A stretch of 28,539 bases of DNA from Bacillota bacterium (GTDB taxonomy: Bacteria; Bacillota; Dethiobacteria; DTU022). This document shows, one piece after another, positions 15,081 to 23,923 of this stretch (its first letter is position 1; each line of letters opens with the position of its first letter). A program made the position numbers and the translations under genes. The stretch spans positions 1-28,539 of the forward strand of contig JAAYGO010000224.1 in NCBI GenBank assembly GCA_012727685.1, given 5' to 3'. The notes under the pieces are model-generated. The model was not told the DNA's origin and ran no database searches. It was given only the letters and a program-made list of their open reading frames with translations.

Positions 15081-15416
15081 GTGAGAGATTTGACTGTTGA
15101 GCTCGTGCAGAAGATCAGGGAGGCCGAGCAAAAAGCGGAAAAATTGATCCGGGACACTCGCCTGGAAGCCCGGAAAATGATCAAGGAAGCCGAGACAAGG
15201 GCAGCGGCGCTGATTGCTGATACGGTTTCGGCTGCGGAAGCACAGGCGAGAGAGTTGATCGCAGAGGCGGAAAAAGAAGCCAGGCTGCAGGCTGAGCCGC
15301 TGGTAAAAGCCCAGCGGGACGAGGCTGCCGCCCTTAGGGCTGCGGCGCAATCCCGCCTGGCAGAGGCTGTTGCCTTCATCAAGGGGAAGGTCGTGAATTT
15401 CCATGCCTCTAGTTGA
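15081..15416 (+). CDS. ntpF: V/A-type ATPase peripheral stalk subunit, G/H type
   Basis: The 111-residue product is almost one continuous coiled coil rich in Ala, Glu, Lys and Arg (IREAEQKAEKLIRDTRLEAR near residues 12-31), ending in a short FIKGKVVNF strand. Proteins of this kind (NtpF, AhaH, subunit G) pair with subunit E to form the peripheral stalks that hold the head still against the rotor. The GTG at 15081 is only 1 nt from AAAGGA; a TTG at 15090 has that site at 10 nt and may be the true start. The gene overlaps ntpI by 14 bp. It is first in an operon with exactly the E. hirae ntp order. Confidence 0.85.
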   Translation: MRDLTVELVQKIREAEQKAEKLIRDTRLEARKMIKEAETRAAALIADTVSAAEAQARELIAEAEKEARLQAEPLVKAQRDEAAALRAAAQSRLAEAVAFIKGKVVNFHASS

Positions 15417-17358
15417 GATTAAAAAACTCTATTTACTGGCCCATAATGAGGAACGGGAAGCCATTTTAGAACTGCTGCAGCGACTCGGGTCGGTGGAGCT
15501 GGTTGACCTGCAAGAGAGCCCTGAATGGGCTGAAATCCGGGTCCTGCTTGAGCCCGGTCAGGCTGGCGGAGCGGTGTCCCGATTGGAAGCAAATCTTGGT
15601 GAAGTTCGCTATTGCCTCGATTTTCTGCAGCGATATTTTCCGATCCGTAAAAATTTTATACAACAATTTACTGGCTCCAGGCTGGAGCTGACCGCGCAGG
15701 AATACAGCGATTATATTGCCTCGGCAAGGGAGATCGATGCTGTTTACGGCGCGTGCCGGAAGGCGGAAGAGGATCTGACCCGGATTCGCAATGAGGAAAC
15801 CCGTTACCGCAGCCTGCTGGCAGAATTAAAACCCTGGATCGGTTTCTCCCTCCCCCTCGAAGAAGTTATAAAGAGCAACTGCGTCTCTATGGACCTGGTA
15901 ACCATCCCTTTGGAAAGCTATCCTGCCCTAATCGAATCCCTTAAAGCAGATGCCCCCGATTTTTACCTGGAAGAGTTCTCCACGGATAAAGATTTGGCCT
16001 ACTGCTTGCTCATCTATATGACTGATGATTCCGCAGTTGTCTCCTCCCTGTTCAAAAATGCGGCGGCAAACCCGGTAGATTTCTCCCATTTAACCGGAAC
16101 AGCCGCCGATGCCACGCTCTCTGTTGAACAGAGGCTGAGCGCCCTGGAGCAGGAGCGTTCTGCCGTGCTGGCCAAAGTAGAAGCTCTGCTGGAACAGCGG
16201 CCTCTGTTGATGGCCTGTTTTGATTACCTGGACAATGAACGGGCTAAGCTAGAGGCTTTCTCCAACCTCGCTTGCACGCAGAGCAGCTTTCTGTTGAAGG
16301 GATGGGTGCCTCTACCAGACCTGGATGAACTGGAAAAAGAGCTGCGCGCGCAGGCAGAGACGGCCGTACTGGTGATCCGCGATCCGGATGAAAATGAAGC
16401 TGTTCCGGTGTTGATGGCCAACCGGGGCCCGGTCGCGGCATACGAAGTGGTGACCCGGCTCTACAGCGTTCCCCGGAGAGATGAACTTGATCCTACGCCT
16501 TTTATGGCTCCGTTTTTCTTCGTCTTTTTCGGGATCTGCATGGCCGACGTGGGCTATGGCATCATCTTGTCTCTACTGGCCTTTTTTATCTCCCGCAAGT
16601 TGAAGCTGGCTGGAATGGGCAAACAGCTTGTAGATCTACTTTTCTGGGGTGGCATCGCCTCCGTGGTCTTTGGGATTGTATTTGGCGGTTACCTGGGAGA
16701 CTTCTTTGGTCTGGCACCCTTGTGGTTTAACCCGCTGGAAGACCCGATCACCATGTTGATCTTCTGTTTTAGCGCCGGTCTGTTTCACATTTATTTCGGC
16801 ATGGGGATCCAGGCGTACCGGAGTATCAAGGCCGGCAAACTGCTTGACGCGCTGCTGGATCAGGGGCTTTGGCTTGTCTTCTTATCGTCGTTGATCCTGA
16901 TTGCCCTGCCGCAGTTTTCTACTCCAGCCAAATGGGTGGTGATCGCCTGCGCGGTATTGCTGGTTCTTACCCAGGGCCGCAAGCAAAAGGGCTTGTTAAA
17001 GAAGTTCTTTAGCGGGCTGGGGAGCCTTTATAATATTACCGGATATCTCAGCGATGTTCTATCCTATTCCCGCCTGCTGGCCTTAAGCCTTTCTACCGCG
17101 GTGATTGCCACGGTCATTAACGTGATGGGCAAACTGATGGCCGGCTCTCTCTTAGGGTATCTGTTTATGGCTATAATTTTAACCGGCGGGCACTTCTTTA
17201 ACATGCTCATCGGTGTGCTGGGGGCGTATGTGCATACGAGCCGGTTGCAGTATATTGAATTTTTCGGCAAATTTTTTGAGGGTGGAGGCCGGCCCTTCCG
17301 GCCCTTCCGGCTCACCCATAAATATATAGATGTGCTGAAGTGGAATCGAGGGCAATGA
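15403..17358 (+). CDS. ntpI: V/A-type ATPase membrane subunit I (a)
   Basis: Subunit I is the membrane stator that forms the ion half-channels against the K ring. The 651-residue length is typical. The N-terminal half (to about 360) is cytosolic, alpha/beta with coiled coils that bind the E/G stalks. The second half has about eight hydrophobic segments beginning at PFFFVFFGICMADVGYGI (about 370-385). The essential arginine that opens the ion site is R557 in LSYSRLLALSLS, matching yeast Vph1 R735. A C-terminal RLQYIEFFGKFFEGGGRPFRPF motif is standard. The ntpK gene follows after 49 bp with its own strong ribosome binding site, as expected for a subunit needed in excess. Confidence 0.96.
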   Translation: MPLVEIKKLYLLAHNEEREAILELLQRLGSVELVDLQESPEWAEIRVLLEPGQAGGAVSRLEANLGEVRYCLDFLQRYFPIRKNFIQQFTGSRLELTAQEYSDYIASAREIDAVYGACRKAEEDLTRIRNEETRYRSLLAELKPWIGFSLPLEEVIKSNCVSMDLVTIPLESYPALIESLKADAPDFYLEEFSTDKDLAYCLLIYMTDDSAVVSSLFKNAAANPVDFSHLTGTAADATLSVEQRLSALEQERSAVLAKVEALLEQRPLLMACFDYLDNERAKLEAFSNLACTQSSFLLKGWVPLPDLDELEKELRAQAETAVLVIRDPDENEAVPVLMANRGPVAAYEVVTRLYSVPRRDELDPTPFMAPFFFVFFGICMADVGYGIILSLLAFFISRKLKLAGMGKQLVDLLFWGGIASVVFGIVFGGYLGDFFGLAPLWFNPLEDPITMLIFCFSAGLFHIYFGMGIQAYRSIKAGKLLDALLDQGLWLVFLSSLILIALPQFSTPAKWVVIACAVLLVLTQGRKQKGLLKKFFSGLGSLYNITGYLSDVLSYSRLLALSLSTAVIATVINVMGKLMAGSLLGYLFMAIILTGGHFFNMLIGVLGAYVHTSRLQYIEFFGKFFEGGGRPFRPFRLTHKYIDVLKWNRGQ

Positions 17359-17407
17359 GTTTTAAGAAAAAGTGGAAGCAGATGAATAAAGGAGGCATTC
17401 GTTTAAC

Positions 17408-17872
17408 ATGGAGGGAATCGTTTTAGCGCTTTTGGGAGTGGCCCTGGCGGTCGGTCTCTCAGGTATCGGCTCCGCGATTGGTGTGGGTTTGGTTGGAGAG
17501 AGCGCTGCCGGTTTGGTTACCGAGGACCCCGACAAGTTCGGTCAAACTCTTTTATTGCAGGCTTTACCCATGACCCAGGGCATTTACGGTCTCTTGACAG
17601 GGCTGGTAATCATGATCAACCTGGGCATCTTTACCGGAGAAGTGGCCAGTTTGACTGTAACAGAGGGACTTTCCATGCTGATGGCATCCTTGCCGGTTGC
17701 GCTGGTCGGCTTTCTCTCCGCCATTGCCCAGGGCCGTGCTGCAGCGGCGGGGATCGGTTTAATTGCCAAGCGCCCCGAAGAAATGGGCAAGGCAATTACT
17801 TTCGCCGTGATGGTGGAAACCTTCGCTGTATTTTCCGTTTTGGTCTCACTCTTGTTGCTGCTGTTCATGTAA
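17408..17872 (+). CDS. ntpK: V/A-type ATPase rotor ring subunit K (c), 4-helix, Na+-type
   Basis: The 154-residue proteolipid is a fused pair of two-helix hairpins, giving four membrane helices: IGSAIGVGLVGESAAGLV in the first half matches AIAQGRAAAAGIGLI in the second. Only the fourth helix has an acidic residue, E137 in VMVETFA. The E. hirae Na+ ligands L61, T64, Q65, Q110 and E139 are all matched here by L53, T56, Q57, Q108 and E137. This predicts Na+ rather than H+ as the coupling ion. One site per four helices gives a low ion-to-ATP ratio, which favours ATP-driven pumping. AAAGGAGG precedes the ATG at about 12 nt. Confidence 0.95.
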   Translation: MEGIVLALLGVALAVGLSGIGSAIGVGLVGESAAGLVTEDPDKFGQTLLLQALPMTQGIYGLLTGLVIMINLGIFTGEVASLTVTEGLSMLMASLPVALVGFLSAIAQGRAAAAGIGLIAKRPEEMGKAITFAVMVETFAVFSVLVSLLLLLFM

Positions 17873-17887
17873 AGGGGTGTACCTTAA

Positions 17888-18490
17888 ATGAATGATGGAG
17901 CGCAAAGAATCATCGGCCGGATCATGGCTGATGCCACCGCCGCAGCGGAAGCGGAGCGTAAAGAGGCTGCGGCCAAGGTGGCGGCAATCGAAGCCGAAGC
18001 GCAAAAGACCGCCGCAGCCAGGCGCGAGCAGATTTTGGCGCAGGCTGCTAAAAAGGCTGCCGAGCAAAAACGGCGTATTCTCGGGGCAGCCCAGTTGGAA
18101 GCGCGCAAGGAGCTGCTGTCGGTTAAACAGCAATTGATTGAAGAAGCCTTCCAGCAGTCGCTGCAGGAACTTTCCAATCTGGAGCTGGATGCCTATCAGG
18201 TTGTTTTGCACGATCTGTTGCTGGCCGTAGTTGAGACCGGCAGCGAGACGATTTACCTTTCGCCGCGGGATCGGGAGAGGATACCGGCCCGCTTCTGGGA
18301 GGAGATTAACCGGGCCCTGAAAGCAGCAGGAAAAGAAGGGCGATTAACCCTATCCGGGGAGACCAGGGATATCCAGGGCGGTTTTATCCTAGAGTCCGGC
18401 GGAGTGGAGATCAATTGTTCGTTTGCGTCCCTTTTGGAAATGCAGCGCGACGAACTGGAACCGGCGGTGGCCAAAATACTTTTCGGCTAG
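17888..18490 (+). CDS. ntpE: V/A-type ATPase peripheral stalk subunit E
   Basis: The 200-residue protein has an N-terminal coiled coil of about 85 residues dominated by Ala, Glu, Lys and Gln, then a globular C-terminal domain (about 90-200) ending in a GGFILESGGVEINCSFASLLEMQRDELEP-like region, the subunit E signature. It pairs with the G/H-type subunit and caps the catalytic head. AAAGGGGTG precedes the ATG, 15 bp after ntpK. An unusual 159-bp gap separates it from the ntpC start, with a perfect 12-bp palindrome AAGCAATTGCTT at 18506-18517. Confidence 0.92.
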   Translation: MNDGAQRIIGRIMADATAAAEAERKEAAAKVAAIEAEAQKTAAARREQILAQAAKKAAEQKRRILGAAQLEARKELLSVKQQLIEEAFQQSLQELSNLELDAYQVVLHDLLLAVVETGSETIYLSPRDRERIPARFWEEINRALKAAGKEGRLTLSGETRDIQGGFILESGGVEINCSFASLLEMQRDELEPAVAKILFG

Positions 18491-18649
18491 TTTTGAACAG
18501 CCGGGAAGCAATTGCTTGTTTAATTGTTTAAAGAGGAGAATAAGCCAAATTGCCCTGCCTTTGGTTCTAAGAGGACCACTTTCTTTGAAACGGCGGGCAG
18601 TTTTCGGGCAGTAACGATACTTTCCCCTGCGGAAAGGAGAGCCGATAAA

Positions 18650-19657
18650 TTGACGCTGGCACGTGATACCAGTTTTGCTTACGCGGTTGGAAGGATTCGA
18701 GCGCTGGAGACGCGCCTTCTCGATCGGAGCAAGCTGGAACGGATGATCGATGCGGCCTCGGCGGATGAGGCGATAAAGATTCTGGCGGAAACGGATTATG
18801 GCAGTGCCGTGGCCGAACTGGCTGCAGTGCATGATTTCGAAGAAATTCTCCAACGGGAGATGGCCTTAACCCTGGCCGAATTGGAGAAAATGAGCCCGCA
18901 GAAAGATTTAATCGCGCTCATGCGGTTGCGGTATGATGTGCTCAATCTGAAAATTTTGCTTAAGGCCAAATATTTGCAGGTCAAGGCAGAGCTGCTGCTG
19001 CCGCTAGGCACTGTTCCTCTTTCCACGCTGCAGGCCATGGTTGACGAAGAAAGATTTCGGGATTTGCCGGGACCGCTGCGCAGTGCGCTGGATCGCATCA
19101 TGGAGGAGTTCCCGTTAACCCGTGACCCGCAGATGATTGATCTTGCCCTGGACCGGGTATTGTTCGAGCAGTTAATGGCTGAAGCGGCGCGCCTGCAATC
19201 CCCTTTTCTTAAGGGCCTCTTTGCCAGGCAGATCGATTTGATCAACTTAAAAACTTTTATCCGGGTCAAGCGGATGGAGCGAGACCGGGATTTTTTCAAA
19301 AAAGCGGTCCTTCCAGGCGGCCGCTTGCCGCTGGACCGGCTTATCTCACTTTTCGACGAACCGCTTGACGCTCTTCACGGGCAGCTCTCCAGGACCGATT
19401 ACGCCACACTGATCGAGGAAGGCGTGCGGGGCTGGATGGAAAAAGGGAGCAGTGCCTTGCTGGAGAAGCTGGCCGATGATTATATCACCACTTACCTGCA
19501 GCGGGGAAAACGGTCCGCGTTCGGGCCGGAACCGTTAATTGGCTATTTATGGGCCAAGGAGATCGAAGTTAAAAACATTCGTCTGATCTTGGTGGGCAAG
19601 ATCAACAAGTTGTCTGCCGATGCGATTAGGGAGCGATTGCGTGATGTCTACCTATAA
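18650..19657 (+). CDS. ntpC: V/A-type ATPase rotor connector subunit C (d)
   Basis: Subunit C is the funnel-shaped socket joining the D/F shaft to the K ring. The 335-residue form begins at TTG 18650, 9 nt after AAAGGAGA, giving an N-terminus TLARDTSFAYAVGRIRALE that fits the family; an upstream in-frame TTG at 18524 would add 42 residues and has no ribosome binding site. The three-fold repeated helical fold is visible as recurring LD-LK-F-R patterns (for example LRYDVLNLKILLKAK and IDLINLKTFIRVKR). WAKEIEVKNIRLILVGKIN near the C-terminus is a hallmark. It overlaps ntpG by 14 bp. Confidence 0.92.
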   Translation: MTLARDTSFAYAVGRIRALETRLLDRSKLERMIDAASADEAIKILAETDYGSAVAELAAVHDFEEILQREMALTLAELEKMSPQKDLIALMRLRYDVLNLKILLKAKYLQVKAELLLPLGTVPLSTLQAMVDEERFRDLPGPLRSALDRIMEEFPLTRDPQMIDLALDRVLFEQLMAEAARLQSPFLKGLFARQIDLINLKTFIRVKRMERDRDFFKKAVLPGGRLPLDRLISLFDEPLDALHGQLSRTDYATLIEEGVRGWMEKGSSALLEKLADDYITTYLQRGKRSAFGPEPLIGYLWAKEIEVKNIRLILVGKINKLSADAIRERLRDVYL

Positions 19658-19973
19658 ACTGGCGGTTATCGGGGACAAAGATTCCATTCTCGGTTTTAAA
19701 ACCCTGGGGGTCGCCACCTTTCCTGTAACCGATTCAGAAGCCGCCCTTTCCGTTCTGAAACGGCTGGTTGCGGATCACTATGCGGTAATCCTGATTGCGG
19801 AAGAGTTTGCCCGCGAACTGGGTGAAGTGATCGATGAACTAAATAAGCGCTTTTTGCCGGCGGTGGTGCTGATCCCCAATAGCAAAGGTTCCCTCGGGTT
19901 GGGGATGCAAAAAATTAAAAGTAATGTCGAAAAAGCGATCGGCGCCGACATTCTTTTCAGGAAAGAAGGGTGA
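19644..19973 (+). CDS. ntpG: V/A-type ATPase rotor subunit F (NtpG)
   Basis: The 109-residue product has the subunit F fold: YKLAVIGDKDSILGFKTLGV at the start, AVILIAEEFA in the middle and AVVLIPNSKG towards the end. It binds the central shaft subunit D and modulates ATP hydrolysis. Start taken at ATG 19644, inside the end of ntpC, because it gives the family N-terminus; an earlier ATG would add eight atypical residues. It ends 4 bp before ntpA. Confidence 0.92.
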   Translation: MSTYKLAVIGDKDSILGFKTLGVATFPVTDSEAALSVLKRLVADHYAVILIAEEFARELGEVIDELNKRFLPAVVLIPNSKGSLGLGMQKIKSNVEKAIGADILFRKEG

Positions 19974-19977
19974 TCAT

Positions 19978-21765
19978 TTGCAAGCAGGCAGAGTTATCAA
20001 GGTTTCCGGTCCCCTGGTTGTTGCCGACAACATGGGTGATGCCCGGATGTATGATATGGTCAGGGTCAGCGAAGCGCGACTCCTCGGGGAGATTATTGAG
20101 CTGCGCGGCGATCGGGCTTCCATCCAGGTCTATGAAGAAACCACTGGGTTGGGACCTGGCGAGCCGGTCTACAATACCGGGGCTCCTTTAAGCGTGGAGC
20201 TGGGTCCCGGCTTGATTGAATCAATTTTTGACGGGGTGCAGCGTCCCTTAAACATCATTCGCCAGCAGGTCGGAGATTATATCATTCGCGGCGTTGATGT
20301 CCCCGCCCTGGATCGGGAGCGCCGCTGGGAATTTAAGCCGAGGGTAGAAAAGGGCGACCAGGTGCAGGCCGGGGATATTTTGGGGACTGTCCAGGAGACA
20401 ACACTGGTGGAACACCGCATCATGGTCCCGCCCCATATCTCTGCAGGCACCGTTACGGAGATCTTCTCCGGGGAATTTACTGTGGAAGACGTGGTGGTCA
20501 AGCTGGAGACGGCGGAAGGTCCGGTAGAGCTGACCATGATGCAAAAATGGCCGATCCGCAAAGGGCGGCCCTATGCGGAGAAAATCGGCCAGTGCAAGCC
20601 GATGATCACCGGCCAGCGGATTATTGATACTTTCTTCCCCATCGCCATGGGCGGGACGGCCTGTATCCCGGGTCCTTTCGGCAGCGGGAAGACAGTCACC
20701 CAGCACCAGTTGGCCAAGTGGGCTGACGCTGAGATCGTGGTCTACATCGGCTGTGGCGAGCGCGGCAATGAAATGACCGACGTGTTAAAGGAATTCCCCG
20801 GGTTGAAGGACCCCAAATCGGGGGAACCGTTGATGAAGCGGACCGTGCTGATCGCCAATACTTCCAATATGCCCGTGGCGGCAAGGGAAGCCTCCATCTA
20901 TACGGGGATCACCATTGCCGAATATTTCCGCGATATGGGCTACAGTGTTGCCCTGATGGCCGATTCCACCTCCCGCTGGGCTGAAGCCTTGCGGGAGATG
21001 TCCGGACGCCTCGAAGAGATGCCCGGTGAAGAAGGATACCCGGCATATCTCGGCTCAAGGTTGGCCGAATTTTATGAGCGTGCGGGCTGCACCATTTGCC
21101 CTGGCACGGAGCGGCGTGAAGGAGCGTTGACCATTGTGGGCGCCGTATCGCCTCCCGGAGGCGACCTTTCCGAACCGGTTTCTCAGGCCACGCTCCGCAT
21201 TGTCAAGGTATTCTGGGGCCTCGATGCCTCCCTGGCTTACCGCCGTCATTTCCCGGCCATTAACTGGCTGCTCAGCTATTCACTTTACCAGGATACTGTC
21301 GCTCCCTACTTCAGCGAGCACCTGGGCGAGAAATGGAATGAAATGCGCCGCGAAGCGATGCGGCTGTTGGAGGAAGAAGCGGAACTGGAGGAAATCGTGC
21401 GCCTGGTGGGGATTGACGCCCTTTCGGCCCGGGAGAGGCTGGTTTTGGAGACCGCCAAGTCGATTCGGGAGGACTATTTGCACCAGAATGCCACGCACGA
21501 AGTAGACACCTATACTTCGCTGCGCAAGCAGTTCCGGATGCTGGAACTGATTTTAAACTTCCATCACGAGGCTTTAAGAGTGGTGGAAAAAGGAGAAATT
21601 GATCTTGACCTGGAGAGGCTCTTTACCCTGCCGGTAAGGGAGCGCATTGCCAGGGCCAAGTATGTTTCCGAAGCCGAACTCGCCACGCTGGATAGCCTGG
21701 ACCAGGAAATCAAGGAGCAGGTGGCCTCGCTCGGTGGCCTGGAGGGAGGGGAAGAAGATGCTTAA
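19978..21765 (+). CDS. ntpA: V/A-type ATPase catalytic subunit A
   Basis: Subunit A holds the catalytic nucleotide sites. From TTG 19978 the protein is 595 residues, a normal length, starting QAGRVIKVSGPLVVA; AAGAAGGG lies upstream. The Walker A GPFGSGKT is at 232-239 with K238, followed by the catalytic glutamate in GCGERGNEM, MADSTSRWAEALRE and the SPPGGDLSEPV loop. The A-subunit-specific insertion (about 110-200) distinguishes it from F-type beta. An in-frame start at 19924 would extend it into ntpG and is rejected. It overlaps ntpB by 8 bp. Confidence 0.97.
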   Translation: MQAGRVIKVSGPLVVADNMGDARMYDMVRVSEARLLGEIIELRGDRASIQVYEETTGLGPGEPVYNTGAPLSVELGPGLIESIFDGVQRPLNIIRQQVGDYIIRGVDVPALDRERRWEFKPRVEKGDQVQAGDILGTVQETTLVEHRIMVPPHISAGTVTEIFSGEFTVEDVVVKLETAEGPVELTMMQKWPIRKGRPYAEKIGQCKPMITGQRIIDTFFPIAMGGTACIPGPFGSGKTVTQHQLAKWADAEIVVYIGCGERGNEMTDVLKEFPGLKDPKSGEPLMKRTVLIANTSNMPVAAREASIYTGITIAEYFRDMGYSVALMADSTSRWAEALREMSGRLEEMPGEEGYPAYLGSRLAEFYERAGCTICPGTERREGALTIVGAVSPPGGDLSEPVSQATLRIVKVFWGLDASLAYRRHFPAINWLLSYSLYQDTVAPYFSEHLGEKWNEMRREAMRLLEEEAELEEIVRLVGIDALSARERLVLETAKSIREDYLHQNATHEVDTYTSLRKQFRMLELILNFHHEALRVVEKGEIDLDLERLFTLPVRERIARAKYVSEAELATLDSLDQEIKEQVASLGGLEGGEEDA

Positions 21766-23140
21766 GGAATACAGGACCGTAGTGGAAGTAGCCGGACCCC
21801 TAATGCTGGTTGAGCATGTGGAAGGGGTTAAGTACAATGAACTGACCGAAATCGAGATGCCCGGCGGAGATATACGCCGCGGGCAGGTGCTGGAGGTAGA
21901 CGGGGATAAGGCCCTTGTCCAGATTTTTGAAGGTTCAACCGGGTTAAACATTAAATCGGCCCGGGTTCGCTTTTTGGGAAAATCGATTGAACTCCCCGTT
22001 TCCCTGGATATGCTTGGCCGTGTTTTTAGCGGCCTTGGCCAATCCCGCGACAATGGTCCGCGGATCATTCCGGATAAACGGCTCGATATTAACGGTTCTC
22101 CGATTAACCCGTATGCGCGGGATTATCCTTCAGAGTTCATCCAGACCGGGATTTCCGCCATCGATGGGATGAACACCATGGTGCGGGGGCAGAAGCTGCC
22201 AATCTTCTCCAGCGCGGGGCTGCCCCATTCCCGCCTGGCTGCGCAGATCGCCCGCCAGGCCAAGGTGCTCGGCACGGAGTCCCGCTTTGCCGTGGTATTT
22301 GCCGCCATGGGGATTACCTTTGAAGAGGCTGACTTTTTTATCAGCGATTTCCGGCGCACAGGCGCCATTGAACGGGCGATTCTCTTTATCAACCTGGCCA
22401 ATGACCCGGCCATTGAGCGGATTGCTACCCCCCGGATGGCTCTCACCGCGGCGGAATACCTCGCCTTTGAACACGGGATGCATGTGCTGGTTATTTTGAC
22501 CGATATTACCAATTATGCCGAGGCCCTGAGAGAAATTTCGGCGGCCCGCAAGGAAGTACCCGGCCGGCGTGGTTACCCTGGCTACCTTTACACCGACCTG
22601 GCAACGCTCTACGAACGGGCGGGACGTATCGAGGGACGCGAAGGGTCCATTACTCAGCTGCCGATCTTGACCATGCCGGAGAACGATAAGACGCATCCCA
22701 TCCCAGATCTGACCGGGTATATCACGGAGGGACAGATTATTTTAAGCCAGGAGCTGCACCGCAAAGGAATTTACCCGCCCATCGATGTCCTGCCGTCGCT
22801 ATCCCGGTTAAAAGATAAGGGGATCGGGGCCGGCAAAACCAGGGAAGATCACTCCGATACCATGAACCAGCTCTATGCCGCCTATGCCCGGGGTAAAGAA
22901 GCCAAAGAACTGGCCGCCATCCTCGGTGACGCCGCCTTGAGCGAAAGCGATCGCCTTTTCTCCCGCTTTGCTGATGTATTTGAAAACCGTTACATCTGCC
23001 AGGGTGAAGAGGAGGACCGCAGCATCGAGGAAACCTTGAACCTGGGCTGGGAGCTGCTGGCGATGCTGCCGCGCGCCGAATTAAAACGGGTGCGCGATGA
23101 ATATCTCGATAAATATTTGCCCTCCCGGGAGGAGGCTTAG
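21758..23140 (+). CDS. ntpB: V/A-type ATPase regulatory subunit B
   Basis: Subunit B alternates with A in the hexameric head and lacks its own catalytic site. The 460-residue protein starts MLKEYRTVVEVAGPLMLVE at ATG 21758, overlapping the ntpA end by 8 bp; ribosome binding site GGAGGGGAAG is inside ntpA. The nucleotide-fold loop reads FSSAGLPHSRL rather than a P-loop, as expected for B. The GRRGYPGYLYTDLATLYERAGR segment and PSLSRLKDKGIG complete the signature. Confidence 0.97.
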   Translation: MLKEYRTVVEVAGPLMLVEHVEGVKYNELTEIEMPGGDIRRGQVLEVDGDKALVQIFEGSTGLNIKSARVRFLGKSIELPVSLDMLGRVFSGLGQSRDNGPRIIPDKRLDINGSPINPYARDYPSEFIQTGISAIDGMNTMVRGQKLPIFSSAGLPHSRLAAQIARQAKVLGTESRFAVVFAAMGITFEEADFFISDFRRTGAIERAILFINLANDPAIERIATPRMALTAAEYLAFEHGMHVLVILTDITNYAEALREISAARKEVPGRRGYPGYLYTDLATLYERAGRIEGREGSITQLPILTMPENDKTHPIPDLTGYITEGQIILSQELHRKGIYPPIDVLPSLSRLKDKGIGAGKTREDHSDTMNQLYAAYARGKEAKELAAILGDAALSESDRLFSRFADVFENRYICQGEEEDRSIEETLNLGWELLAMLPRAELKRVRDEYLDKYLPSREEA

Positions 23141-23144
23141 CTTC

Positions 23145-23786
23145 ATGGAAATCCGGGTCAATCCCACCCGCATGGAGTTGAACCGCCTAAAAAAAAGGCT
23201 GTCAATGGCCAGGCGCGGCCATAAACTCCTGAAGGATAAACAGGATGAACTGATCCGCCAGTTCATCCTGCTGGTGCGAAAAAATAAAGAGTTGCGCGAA
23301 CGGATCGAGCAGGAACTGGCCGGAGCTTTTGCCGAGTTTTTACTGGCCAGGGCGGTCATGCCGCTGGAGGTTCTTGAAGAGGCACTCATGTACCCCACCA
23401 GGGATTTTGCCTTAAGCGTGCATAAGCAAAACATCATGAGCGTCTATGTCCCTCGATTTTCCTGGCAGGAAAAAACGGCGGAGCAGGGCGATGCCGGCAT
23501 CTATCCCTATGGTTTCGTCGATACTTCGGCTGAATTGGATATTTCCATTGAAACTTTATCCGGGATTATGCCTGAGCTGCTGGAACTGGCCCAGCTCGAG
23601 AAAGCGGTAGAGCTGCTCGCCGCGGAGATTGAAAAGACTCGCCGGCGGGTTAATGCCCTGGAACACGTTTTAATTCCTAAAATTGAGGAAACGATCCGCT
23701 ATATTGCGATGAAACTTGATGAGAATGAACGCGGCGCCTTGACCAGGTTGATGAAGATCAAGGACGTAGTGCGAGCGAAAACTTAA
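23145..23786 (+). CDS. ntpD: V/A-type ATPase central shaft subunit D
   Basis: Subunit D is the long antiparallel coiled coil that turns inside the A3B3 head. The 213-residue product begins EIRVNPTRMELNRLKKRL with a basic N-terminal helix (1-70) and a matching C-terminal helix (LEKAVELLAAEIEKTRRRVNALEHVLIPKI in two parts, about 145-200). GGGAGGAGG is placed just before ATG 23145, five bases after the ntpB stop. It is the last of the nine ATPase genes; the E. hirae ntpH and ntpJ genes are not here. No terminator was recognised in the 137-bp gap that follows. Confidence 0.95.
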   Translation: MEIRVNPTRMELNRLKKRLSMARRGHKLLKDKQDELIRQFILLVRKNKELRERIEQELAGAFAEFLLARAVMPLEVLEEALMYPTRDFALSVHKQNIMSVYVPRFSWQEKTAEQGDAGIYPYGFVDTSAELDISIETLSGIMPELLELAQLEKAVELLAAEIEKTRRRVNALEHVLIPKIEETIRYIAMKLDENERGALTRLMKIKDVVRAKT

Positions 23787-23923
23787 CAGTACCGCAGCCG
23801 GAAGCCGGCCAGGAAAGCCGCCTCAACGCCTGAAATTACGAAAATAAGCCGTTCGGGATAATTGTCTGGTGCTATGGCCATAATATCCCTTAGTTTTTAG
23901 TTTTTGGAGGGAGAGGAGCGGCC

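Noticed and set aside
18524..18649. N-terminal extension of subunit C
   Set aside because: The TTG at 18524 has no ribosome binding site, and TTG 18650 has AAAGGAGA at good spacing and gives the family N-terminus.
19924..19977. N-terminal extension of subunit A into the ntpG gene
   Set aside because: The added residues are out-of-frame translation of the conserved ntpG end, and the TTG at 19978 fits the family.
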